Positions 1 to 7,282 of a stretch of DNA of 64,000 bases are shown here, piece by piece; positions within the stretch are counted from its first letter, which is position 1; the number at the start of each line of letters is the position of its first letter. A program made the position numbers and the translations under genes. The stretch is from Metabacillus kandeliae (GTDB taxonomy: Bacteria > Bacillota > Bacilli > Bacillales > Bacillaceae), in NCBI RefSeq assembly GCF_021166585.1, contig NZ_JAJOZE010000001.1:1219304-1283303 (forward strand). Reading direction: 5' to 3'. The notes beneath the pieces were generated by a model. That model worked only from the letters and a program-made list of their open reading frames with translations. It searched no databases and had not been told where the DNA came from.

Positions 1-543
1 AAGCATCCCGGGAGGCAGGATTTCCTTTACTTCTTCCAAATAATCCTTTAAAGCCTGGCTGACGTATTTCCTCATCATTTTCACTGTCAGCTTCCCTTTT
101 ACCGAATAAACCGGTTCAAGATCCTGACTGGATTTATGAGGCCCGAAGGTGATGTCTGTCGCATTAATCGTCTGCCTGTGCTTGTCCCATTTGCCTGAGA
201 CAGTGACGATATCATTAATTTGCAGTTTATTTTTATAATAGGGCCTGTTGAAAAAAACGGCTGAAACAAGCACATTCCCTACAAGAATTCTGACTGTCAG
301 CCTTGAACGTTTTTTCCCATAATAGGCAAGAGAAGGTTCGCTGTGAACCTTCCCCTCTGCTGTCACTCTTTCATCATGCTTAACTTCTGCAAGATCTCTT
401 AATTGGAAATCATCATACCTGTATGGAACATATTCGAGTAAATCGCTTATTGTATGAATGCCCATTTCAGACAGAAGCTCTGCAGATTCTTCGCCAATTC
501 CTTTTATCGCCTTAACGCTTTCGTTTAGTCTGCTATTCTTCAC
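1..543 (-). CDS. recG: ATP-dependent DNA helicase RecG (N-terminal part, cut by window edge)
   Basis: N-terminal ~181 residues of RecG, the helicase that remodels stalled forks and branched recombination intermediates. The translated strand begins VKNSRLNESVKAIKGIGEE and continues through LLEYVPYRYDDFQLRDLAEV, KHDERVTAEGKVHSEPS and YGKKRSRLTVRILVGN, which is the helix-hairpin-helix/wedge OB region of RecG; the helicase motifs lie beyond base 1. The start is a GTG at 543 overlapping the sdaAA stop by 11 bases, and it aligns with the usual N terminus of Bacillus RecG. It follows sdaAA as in B. subtilis, so translational coupling is likely. The remainder is not visible. Confidence 0.93.
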   Translation of the reverse strand, partial: MKNSRLNESVKAIKGIGEESAELLSEMGIHTISDLLEYVPYRYDDFQLRDLAEVKHDERVTAEGKVHSEPSLAYYGKKRSRLTVRILVGNVLVSAVFFNRPYYKNKLQINDIVTVSGKWDKHRQTINATDITFGPHKSSQDLEPVYSVKGKLTVKMMRKYVSQALKDYLEEVKEILPPGML

Positions 544-1423
544 TTTTACCGAGCGACACCCCGAAAATTTTCGCTTCCAGCTCTCTGCCTGTCGGGGTTG
601 CCGCCAACCCTCCCTGTGCTGTTTCTCGCAGGGCAGATGGCATGGACTGCCCAATTTTAAACATGGCATCAATCACCTCGTCGCAAGGAATACGGCTTGT
701 AATGCCGGCAAGGGCCATATCAGCTGCTACCATTGCATTCGCCGCTCCCATCGCATTCCGCTTCACGCAAGGCACTTCCACAAGGCCTGCAACAGGATCG
801 CAGACAAGCCCCAGCATATTCTTCAGAGTGATCGCCATAGCCTCTGCTGACTGGGAAGGCGTCCCGCCGGCCATTTCTACAATTGCGCCTGCCGCCATTC
901 CGCTCGCTGAGCCTACTTCAGCCTGACAGCCTCCTGCCGCACCTGAAATAGAAGCATTATTTGCAACAACAAAGCCGAAAGCGCCGGCTGTAAATAAAAA
1001 TTCAATCATTTCATCTCTCGTTGGATCGAGCTTTTCTTTTACGGCAAACAAGGTGCCTGGCACAACGCCTGCTGAACCTGCTGTAGGGGTCGCACAAATC
1101 GTGCCCATAGCGGCATTCACTTCATTTGTCGCCACCGCCTTGCTGACGGCGTCAAGCACTGTTTGTCCTGAAAGGAACTTTCCTTTTTTAATGTATTCCT
1201 GCATAAGAACAGCATCTCCGCCGGTTAAACCCGATAAAGAATGCACACCTTTCAGGCCTTTCTCAATCGCCTCTTCCATGACAGTTAAATTTTGGTCCAT
1301 GGCACTGATCACTTGTTCTCTCGTTTGTCCGCGGACTTTCATCTCCTGGCGGATCATCACTTCAGATATTTTGATATTCTGGCTCTCTGCCAGCTCAACT
1401 AGCTCTGCAACATTGCGGAACAT
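533..1423 (-). CDS. sdaAA: L-serine dehydratase, iron-sulfur alpha subunit
   Basis: Alpha chain (296 aa) of the two-subunit iron-sulfur L-serine dehydratase, which deaminates L-serine to pyruvate and ammonia in the cytoplasm. Four cysteines sit in the family positions: C110 (GTICATPTAG), C166 (GGCQAEVG), C208 (LVCDPVAG) and C219 (VEVPCVKRN), enough to ligate the oxygen-labile [4Fe-4S] cluster. Length matches the SDH_alpha family. The ATG at 1423 is preceded by GGAGGGG. It lies 15 bases downstream of sdaAB, so the two subunits are co-transcribed, and its stop overlaps the recG start. Confidence 0.96.
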   Translation of the reverse strand: MFRNVAELVELAESQNIKISEVMIRQEMKVRGQTREQVISAMDQNLTVMEEAIEKGLKGVHSLSGLTGGDAVLMQEYIKKGKFLSGQTVLDAVSKAVATNEVNAAMGTICATPTAGSAGVVPGTLFAVKEKLDPTRDEMIEFLFTAGAFGFVVANNASISGAAGGCQAEVGSASGMAAGAIVEMAGGTPSQSAEAMAITLKNMLGLVCDPVAGLVEVPCVKRNAMGAANAMVAADMALAGITSRIPCDEVIDAMFKIGQSMPSALRETAQGGLAATPTGRELEAKIFGVSLGKSEE

Positions 1424-1438
1424 GGATTAGCCCCTCCT

Positions 1439-2101
1439 TTAATCTGCAATTTTTGTGACTTGCAATATATTTGGCAGCGTTTTCATCTCTTCAAGAACCG
1501 AATTTTCGATATTCTGGTCCACCTCTATTGTCATAAGGGCCAGTTTTCCGGCCTCTTTTCTGGAAACTTCCATATGGCCGATATTGATCTCATGCTTTGC
1601 CAACACATTGGCTACAGCTGCAATAGCTCCAAACCGGTCATTATGCATAATCAAAATAGCAGGATGGCTGCCTGAAAGCTTAAGCTCAAACCCGTTCAGT
1701 TCTGTGATTTCTATTTTTCCCCCGCCGATTGAAATACCGACGAGCTCAAGCTGCCCCTGATCATCTCCAATGATAACCCTTGCCGTATTTGGATGATCTG
1801 TAAGCGTTTCCTCTTCAATAAACGTAACCTTAATCCCTTTTTCTTCAGCGAGCTTTAAAGACACTTTAATTCTCTCATCATATGTGTCAAAATCAAGCAG
1901 GCCGCCGACGATAGCTACATCTGTACCATGCCCCTTGTATGTTTTTGCAAAAGAACCGTAAAATGAGATGGAAGCCCACTTTGGCTCTCTTCCAAACAGG
2001 CTTCTCGCCACTCTGCCTATTCTGGCAGCACCTGCTGTATGCGAGCTGGAAGGCCCAATCATGACCGGCCCGATAATATCAAAAACACTGCGATATTTCA
2101 T
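1439..2101 (-). CDS. sdaAB: L-serine dehydratase, iron-sulfur beta subunit
   Basis: Beta chain (220 aa) of the iron-sulfur L-serine dehydratase. The N terminus (MKYRSVFDIIGPVMIGPSSSHTAGA) carries the serine/anion-binding SSHTAG motif of the SDH_beta domain. The last ~75 residues (HPAILIMHNDRFGAIAAVAN onward) form an ACT domain, typical of the Bacillus-type enzyme and probably a ligand-sensing module. Start at 2101 has GGGGGAG upstream. First gene of the sdaAB-sdaAA pair; a hairpin terminator separates it from the upstream fakA homologue. Confidence 0.96.
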   Translation of the reverse strand: MKYRSVFDIIGPVMIGPSSSHTAGAARIGRVARSLFGREPKWASISFYGSFAKTYKGHGTDVAIVGGLLDFDTYDERIKVSLKLAEEKGIKVTFIEEETLTDHPNTARVIIGDDQGQLELVGISIGGGKIEITELNGFELKLSGSHPAILIMHNDRFGAIAAVANVLAKHEINIGHMEVSRKEAGKLALMTIEVDQNIENSVLEEMKTLPNILQVTKIAD

Positions 2102-2239
2102 CTCTTATTTCTCCCCCTGTTCTATAGCATATTGTTCTGTGCTGTTTTCAAAAATAATACTTGAGGACTTGCATCAGCAGAACAAAGATTCCCCTCACTA
2201 TCTTACCAGAAACCAATGCCTTTTGAGAATCAAAGCATG

Positions 2240-2273
2240 AAAATAGAAGGGCTTGAACCCTTCTATTTTTTTC
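2240..2273 (-). terminator. Rho-independent terminator after fakA
   Basis: Inverted repeat AAAATAGAAGGG / CCCTTCTATTTT (2240-2251 and 2258-2269) with a 6-base loop, directly after the fakA stop codon. The T-rich side exists on both strands. Confidence 0.75.
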
Positions 2274-3932
2274 TTATTCGATTGAAAAGATATAAGAATA
2301 GAGAGGCTGATCTCCTCTGTGGATCTCAAGCTCTGCATCTGGAAACTTTTCTTCGATGTAAGCGGCAAGTTCATCCGTCTCATCCTGTTTTGCATCTTCT
2401 CCGCACAGGATCGTCAAGATTTCATCTTCATCCGACATCATTAAATCAAGCAAATTTCTTGCTGCTTCTATCTGTGTACTGCCTTTTGTTACAATTTTAC
2501 CGTCTGAAATGCCCATGAAATCGTTTTTCGCAATATCAAGTCCGTCAATCTGAGTATCTCTGACAGCATATGTGATCTGACCTGATTTTACATGTTTCAG
2601 AGCTTCATTCAGCGCTTTTTCTGTTTGCTCCGCATCGTCTTCAGGGTTAAAGGCAAGCATGGCTGCCATGCCCTGCGGTACAGTTTTAGAAGGGATCACG
2701 ATCACATTGTTCTCTACAACTGATGCAGCCTGGTTGGCTGCCATCACGATATTCGAGTTGTTCGGAAGAATGATCACGTGATCAGCGTTAACGCTCTTTA
2801 TGGAAGAAACGATATCCTCTGTACTTGGGTTCATTGTCTGGCCGCCTTCAATGACCTCATCGACTCCGATGCTTTTAAAGAGCTCAGCTATGCCCTGTCC
2901 CATAGATACAGCAATAACGCCATATTTCTGCTTTTCTTTCTTCGGTTCACCCTGCTTGCTCCTGCTTTCGCCGACAAGGCTTGTGTGCTGCTGGCGCATA
3001 TTTTCAATCTTCATATTGATTAAGCTTCCGTACTTCTGGCCATAGCTTAACACGTCGCCAGGATATTCAGCATGGATGTGAACCTTCACGAGATCATCGT
3101 CTGAAACAACAAGAAGAGAATCTCCGTGCTTGCTCAATTCCTGCCTGAAATTTTCTTCAGAAAAAGGCTGTTTCCCTTCTTCAAACCTCACCATAAATTC
3201 TGTACAGTAGCCATATTCAATGTCTTCTGTGTTCATATGGCTTTGAGCGTTTTTGTGGTGCTCTGCATTGACCAGCTCTGACATGGGCGGAACAGACGGA
3301 GTGCCTGCAACTTTTTCGCCTTTCAGTTCAGCAAGAAAACCTTCATATACATATACGAGGCCCTGGCCGCCGCTGTCCACAACTCCTACTTCCTTCAGAA
3401 CCGGAAGCAAATCAGGCGTTCTGTTCAGGGAAGCATGAGCTTCTTCCACAACAGCTGTCATGACTTTCACAAGATCTGTTTCCGTTTTTGCTGCTTCAAC
3501 TGCTTTTTTCGCAGCATCTTTGGCAACGGTAAGGATGGTTCCCTCAACAGGCTTCATGACTGCTTTATACGCTGTGTCAACGCCTGCCTGAAAAGCCTTT
3601 GCAAACTCTTCTGCACCGATTGTTTCCTTTGTTTCAATTGATTTGGCAAACCCTCTGAACAGCTGGGAAAGAATAACGCCGGAATTGCCGCGCGCACCCA
3701 TTAATAGACCGCGTGAAAGAGCTATTCCGACTTTTCCAATATGCGCTTGAGTATTGGTCTGTACCTCTTTTGCGCCAGAGGTCATCGAAAGATTCATATT
3801 TGTGCCGGTATCACCATCTGGGACCGGGAAAACATTCAGTGCATCCACTACTTTGGCGTTTACAGAAAGCAAGCTGGCTCCTTGAGAAACCATTTGAGCA
3901 AAACGCTTTCCGTCAATTGTTGTGATAGACAA
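2274..3932 (-). CDS. fakA: DAK2-domain fatty acid kinase FakA-like protein (YloV)
   Basis: 552-residue protein of the YloV/FakA family. The N-terminal DhaL (DAK2) kinase domain is seen from the nucleotide/Mg-binding stretch NVFPVPDGDTGTNM (about residues 33-46) and RGLLMGARGNSGVILSQL (about 74-91); a middle and a C-terminal domain follow (GQTMNPSTEDIVSSI, ILPNNSNIVMAANQAA). In Gram-positive bacteria FakA phosphorylates fatty acids delivered by FakB (DegV family) for phospholipid synthesis; no FakB gene is in the window. The start is TTG at 3932 with AGGAGGAATTCTA upstream. It forms a pair with the Asp23-family gene 15 bases upstream, the conserved yloU-yloV arrangement. Confidence 0.93.
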   Translation of the reverse strand: MSITTIDGKRFAQMVSQGASLLSVNAKVVDALNVFPVPDGDTGTNMNLSMTSGAKEVQTNTQAHIGKVGIALSRGLLMGARGNSGVILSQLFRGFAKSIETKETIGAEEFAKAFQAGVDTAYKAVMKPVEGTILTVAKDAAKKAVEAAKTETDLVKVMTAVVEEAHASLNRTPDLLPVLKEVGVVDSGGQGLVYVYEGFLAELKGEKVAGTPSVPPMSELVNAEHHKNAQSHMNTEDIEYGYCTEFMVRFEEGKQPFSEENFRQELSKHGDSLLVVSDDDLVKVHIHAEYPGDVLSYGQKYGSLINMKIENMRQQHTSLVGESRSKQGEPKKEKQKYGVIAVSMGQGIAELFKSIGVDEVIEGGQTMNPSTEDIVSSIKSVNADHVIILPNNSNIVMAANQAASVVENNVIVIPSKTVPQGMAAMLAFNPEDDAEQTEKALNEALKHVKSGQITYAVRDTQIDGLDIAKNDFMGISDGKIVTKGSTQIEAARNLLDLMMSDEDEILTILCGEDAKQDETDELAAYIEEKFPDAELEIHRGDQPLYSYIFSIE

Positions 3933-3947
3933 TAGAATTCCTCCTAA

Positions 3948-4310
3948 CTACGGGTTCGCTACACGAACACCCTGAACAAAAATATTAACGGAGTCTACCG
4001 ACAGTCCGACTGTATGATCCAGTATGTATTTCACCTTGTTTTGTACATTGCTTGCTACTTCAGAAATTTTTGTTCCGTAGCTGACAATAATAAACATATC
4101 AATATGGATGCGGTCTTCCTCCTGGCGTACAATTACGCCCCTGCTGAAATTTTCTTTTCTCAGGATATCAGTAATGCCGTCTTTAATTTGATTTTTTGAT
4201 GCCATTCCGACAATACCATAGCAATCGATCGCAGCTCCGCCTGCAACTGTTGCTATGACATCATTTGAAATATCTATTTGGCCGTACTTTGTTGATAATT
4301 CGATTGACAC
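3948..4310 (-). CDS. yloU: Asp23/Gls24 family envelope stress protein YloU
   Basis: 120-residue Asp23/Gls24 family protein. The family signatures ISNDVIATVAGGAAIDCYGIVGM and VQNKVKYILDHTVGLSVDSVNIFVQGV are present. Asp23 relatives are small cytoplasmic, often membrane-associated proteins linked to alkaline or cell-wall stress; the molecular role of YloU is not established. The start is GTG at 4310 with GGGGGAATCAGC upstream. Always found next to the fakA homologue, which suggests a role linked to lipid or envelope homeostasis (inference). The 575-base gap to rpmB upstream holds a GC-rich repeat. Confidence 0.93.
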   Translation of the reverse strand: MSIELSTKYGQIDISNDVIATVAGGAAIDCYGIVGMASKNQIKDGITDILRKENFSRGVIVRQEEDRIHIDMFIIVSYGTKISEVASNVQNKVKYILDHTVGLSVDSVNIFVQGVRVANP

Positions 4311-4483
4311 GCTGATTCCCCCTATATTATTTTGCCTATAGCTAAAGCAATTGTACTATATGCCAGCCATATTTGAAAGCTGGAGCAAATATTCGGACTC
4401 CCTTCATTCCTATTATTATAGAACACGAATGAATTATCCGTGTCAAGGCAAATTTCTTTAAAGAATGGCTCTGTTAAATTTGG

Positions 4484-4625
4484 ATGTTGATTTCCGTTCC
4501 AGGCGTCCGCTTTCCGCGGGGCGGTCCGCTTGAGCCTCCTCGGCGCTTTAGCGCCTGCGGGGTCTCACCTGTCCCGCTGCTCCCGCAGGAGTCGCCCGCC
4601 TTCCACTCCAATCAACAGATGTATA
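4484..4625. repeat. GC-rich palindromic repeat, family 1 copy A
   Basis: About 140 bases much richer in G+C than the flanks, with nested palindromes such as GGCGCTTTAGCGCC and CCTGTCCCGCTGCTCCCGCAGG and outer ends TGTTGATT / AATCAACA in inverted orientation. A clearly related copy in reverse orientation lies at about 59790-59935 and a third, more diverged one at about 29519-29665. No convincing reading frame; the 76-residue ORF across it is an artefact of the repeat. Lies between the divergent yloU and rpmB genes. Confidence 0.8.
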
Positions 4626-4724
4626 AAATCAACATTCTTCTTTCACCTAGCCTAAAGAATAATACACCTGAAACGCTTCAAATGTCTGTAAAGGTTTTTT
4701 TCTTGAAAGGATAGCAATTCTATG

Positions 4725-4753
4725 TTGCAAACCCGCCCTGTATATGATAAATT
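4725..4753 (+). promoter_or_regulatory. Possible sigma-A promoter of rpmB
   Basis: TTGCAA at 4725-4730, 17-base spacer, TAAATT at 4748-4753, about 134 bases before the rpmB start. Moderate matches to the -35 and -10 consensus only. Confidence 0.4.
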
Positions 4754-4790
4754 ATTAAAGTATCTCACGTGAACAGTGAATGATTTCTAA

Positions 4791-5075
<285 letters not shown>

Positions 5076-5090
5076 TAGCTAAATGACTAA

Positions 5091-5122
5091 AAACACCCCC
5101 TTGTTAAGGCGGGTGTTTTTTC
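5091..5122 (+). terminator. Rho-independent terminator of rpmB
   Basis: Stem AAACACCC...GGGTGTTT with an inner CCTT/AAGG extension, followed by TTTTTT, 15 bases after the rpmB stop. Confidence 0.9.
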
Positions 5123-5264
5123 GTGCTTTGGAATTGGAAGAGTGCTTTTATTAGGGGAAAAGCCAGTTTTTTTGCCTGCCCGATCATGTAAGCAGCTTTA
5201 GCTGTTCCGCACCGAAAAAAAAGAGGACCGCCCGTAAGCCTGTTTGGCTTAAGGACCGCCCCGT

Positions 5265-5345
5265 TTAATCCTTTTTAAACGAACCAAGCATCGCCCTTAT
5301 AATGCCGCCAAGAAACTTAGGCAGCCTGATTGTATAGAACTTCAT
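5265..5345 (-). CDS. spoVM: Stage V sporulation peptide SpoVM
   Basis: 26-residue amphipathic peptide beginning MKFYTIRLPKFLGGI and ending AMLGSFKKD. SpoVM recognises the positively curved outer forespore membrane and anchors SpoIVA during spore coat assembly. The sequence is nearly identical to the B. subtilis peptide, including the conserved proline and the glycine pair in the middle. GGAGGG stands 6 bases before the ATG. Position between rpmB and thiN is the canonical one. Expected to be under mother-cell sigma-E control; no confident promoter was picked out. Confidence 0.96.
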   Translation of the reverse strand: MKFYTIRLPKFLGGIIRAMLGSFKKD

Positions 5346-5429
5346 CGTTTCCCTCCTCAACCCTTCAATCATTCAACTCGGAATGGCATGTTCGCTTCAT
5401 TTTCTGTCAGGCCTCCGAAGTAAATAGCT

Positions 5430-6092
5430 TCAATAAGGAAGCGAAGAATCATCACGGCTTCTTACCATCATTAATATGCCGCTTTTAAAGGAAAAAGTAC
5501 CTTTTGGCTGAATAAGTTCATTGCTTATGCAGAGGGTTGAGGCAAACGGAACAAACCTTTTATGCAGCGGGTATTTAAAGCCTTCCAGAGTCAGCTCCTT
5601 TACATCGCTTTTAAAGGGAATAAAAGAGAGGTAAGGAAAATGGCTGCTTTCTCTCACTTCATAAGAACCTTCCTTAAAAAAGGTTACTTCATTATTTTTG
5701 TCTGCCAAAATGATGCGGACCCCTTCATCAAATTGCTTCATTAAGAGAAATATATTTGCATACAAATGGTCAAGTCTGCCGCCTGTTGTTCCGAAAAGAT
5801 AGATTTCATCCGGTTTTTGCTCAATGGCCCAATCCAGCGCCAGCTCTGTATCTGTTTTATCTTTTTCAGAGGGATAGATCGAAAGGTTTGTCCCTTTCTG
5901 TTCAAGCTCCTCTCTTTCTTCTTTTGAAATGGAATCAAAGTCTCCCAGTGCTTTCGCCATTGCAATGTTTTCATCTGCCAGATAGACAACTCCTCTGTCA
6001 GCACCAGCCCATTCCGTTACAAGATCCTGATATTTTTTCAAGTCAGGCAGGAGATCCCTTGGACCTCCTGCCACAACACCGATTATTTTCAT
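5430..6092 (-). CDS. thiN: Thiamine diphosphokinase (YloS)
   Basis: 220-residue thiamine pyrophosphokinase, transferring pyrophosphate from ATP to thiamine to give thiamine diphosphate. Family motifs are present: GDFDSIS (about residues 50-56), KDKTDTELALDWAIE, GTTGGRLDHLYANI (Mg/ATP and thiamine binding) and a C-terminal beta domain (FSFKSGILMMVRSRDD). ATG at 6092 preceded by GGGGGCAGCC. Located between spoVM and a small unknown ORF; in B. subtilis the neighbour on that side is rpe. Confidence 0.95.
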   Translation of the reverse strand: MKIIGVVAGGPRDLLPDLKKYQDLVTEWAGADRGVVYLADENIAMAKALGDFDSISKEEREELEQKGTNLSIYPSEKDKTDTELALDWAIEQKPDEIYLFGTTGGRLDHLYANIFLLMKQFDEGVRIILADKNNEVTFFKEGSYEVRESSHFPYLSFIPFKSDVKELTLEGFKYPLHKRFVPFASTLCISNELIQPKGTFSFKSGILMMVRSRDDSSLPY

Positions 6093-6137
6093 GGCTGCCC
6101 CCTTGTCTTTCGGATTCCCTGTCTCTAATAAACTAAG

Positions 6138-6162
6138 GAAAAGCCAAGGAAGTTATCCTTGG
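6138..6162 (-). terminator. Hairpin terminator overlapping the stop codon of the small ORF
   Basis: Perfect stem GCCAAGGA / TCCTTGGC (6143-6150 and 6155-6162) followed on the minus strand by TTTTCC. The stop codon of the ORF at 6153-6335 lies in the start of the loop, and the upstream arm encodes its last residues. Confidence 0.65.
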
Positions 6163-6335
6163 CCTGAAGAAGAGTCATCATAATCATAGCGGAAACCGTC
6201 AGCTCCAGCATTCTCTGATTTGAAGCGGTTCAGCAGTTCTGCCAGCTGTCCAATTTCTGTTTGATCATCGCTTAAGCTGATCGCCGATAGAATCGCTTCC
6301 TCAATATCTTTTCGCTGTTTTTCCGAGTACATCAT
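6153..6335 (-). CDS. Small hypothetical protein between rsgA and thiN
   Basis: 60-residue acidic protein (59 if the second ATG at 6332 is used): MMYSEKQRKDIEEAILSAIS, a middle helix-prone stretch (IGQLAELLNRFKSENAG), and a tail rich in D, S and Y (FRYDYDDSSSGQG). No transmembrane segment, cysteine pair or known motif. The binding site AAAGGAGGGG in front of the double ATG is excellent, so the gene is likely real; spacing favours 6332. It occupies the place where rpe normally lies. Function not recognised. Confidence 0.7.
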   Translation of the reverse strand: MMYSEKQRKDIEEAILSAISLSDDQTEIGQLAELLNRFKSENAGADGFRYDYDDSSSGQG

Positions 6336-6386
6336 AACCCCCTCCTTTATTACTTAGCTTGAGTCAGAGGGTTTAAAAATATGTTT

Positions 6387-7271
6387 TTAGTATCTCGGTT
6401 TTCTGTCTTTAATTTCAGCTAAAAAGCTTAAATAGTGATCATACCTGTAACTGCTGATTTTCCCTTCCTGCACAGCTTCTTTCACAGCGCATTTCGGTTC
6501 TGAAACGTGTGTGCAGCCCCTGAATTTGCAATCTTCCGAGCGTTCATTCATTTCCGGAAAGCAATAAGAAAGCTCTTCAGCTTCGATATCGGTAAAATCA
6601 AGCGAGCTGAATCCAGGTGTGTCAGCTACAAGTCCGTTCCCTGCAGAGATCAGTTCAACATGCCTTGTTGTATGCTTCCCCCTCCCCAAATGACTTGAGA
6701 TAACGCTTGTTTTCAGTTCAAGTTCAGGCTTCAGGGCGTTCAGCAGGGAGCTTTTCCCAACACCGGACTGTCCGGCAAATACAGATATTTTCCCTTCAAA
6801 CAGCGGCAGGAGCTGATTGATGCCGTTCATTGTTTCTGTGGAGGTAAGCAAAACTTTGTAGCCCATGGTTTCATAATCCTTTGCAAATGAAAGGATTTCA
6901 TTTCTCGCATCCTCCGTCGGAATGAGGTCCATTTTGCTGATGCAGATAACAGGCTCTATGTGATTGGCTTCAATTAAAACCAAAAAGCGGTCCAATAGCA
7001 ATGTGCTGAAAGCCGGTTCCACTGCGGAAAAAACGAGTACTGCCTGATCCACATTGGATATCGGCGGCCTGACCAGTTCATTTTTCCGGTCCAGCACATC
7101 AAGTATATAGCCCTCTTTGTGATTTTCAGCCTGATAAACGACCTCATCTCCTACAAGCGGGGTTATTTTGTTCTTGCGGAAAACCCCCCGGCCTCTGCAC
7201 TGAATGTATTCTGCACCGTCCAGTACATAATAGAAACCGCTTAGAGCTTTAACAATTTTGCCTTGTGGCAT
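6387..7271 (-). CDS. rsgA: Ribosome small-subunit-dependent GTPase RsgA (YloQ/CpgA)
   Basis: 294-residue circularly permuted GTPase that acts late in 30S ribosome assembly. Order seen: N-terminal OB fold (GDEVVYQAENHKEGYILDV), the G4-like CISKMDL, then the P loop GQSGVGKSSLLN, switch region LGRGKHTTRHVEL, DTPGFSSLDF, and a C-terminal zinc cluster CKFRGCTHVSEPKCAV. In B. subtilis it is a substrate of PrkC, whose gene lies 11 bases upstream. ATG at 7271 follows AAGGAGGGC. Confidence 0.96.
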   Translation of the reverse strand: MPQGKIVKALSGFYYVLDGAEYIQCRGRGVFRKNKITPLVGDEVVYQAENHKEGYILDVLDRKNELVRPPISNVDQAVLVFSAVEPAFSTLLLDRFLVLIEANHIEPVICISKMDLIPTEDARNEILSFAKDYETMGYKVLLTSTETMNGINQLLPLFEGKISVFAGQSGVGKSSLLNALKPELELKTSVISSHLGRGKHTTRHVELISAGNGLVADTPGFSSLDFTDIEAEELSYCFPEMNERSEDCKFRGCTHVSEPKCAVKEAVQEGKISSYRYDHYLSFLAEIKDRKPRY

Positions 7272-7282
7272 ACATGCCCTCC

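Noticed and set aside
4484-4714. 76-residue frame upstream of rpmB
   Set aside because: Covers the GC-rich repeat copy A and lacks a binding site.
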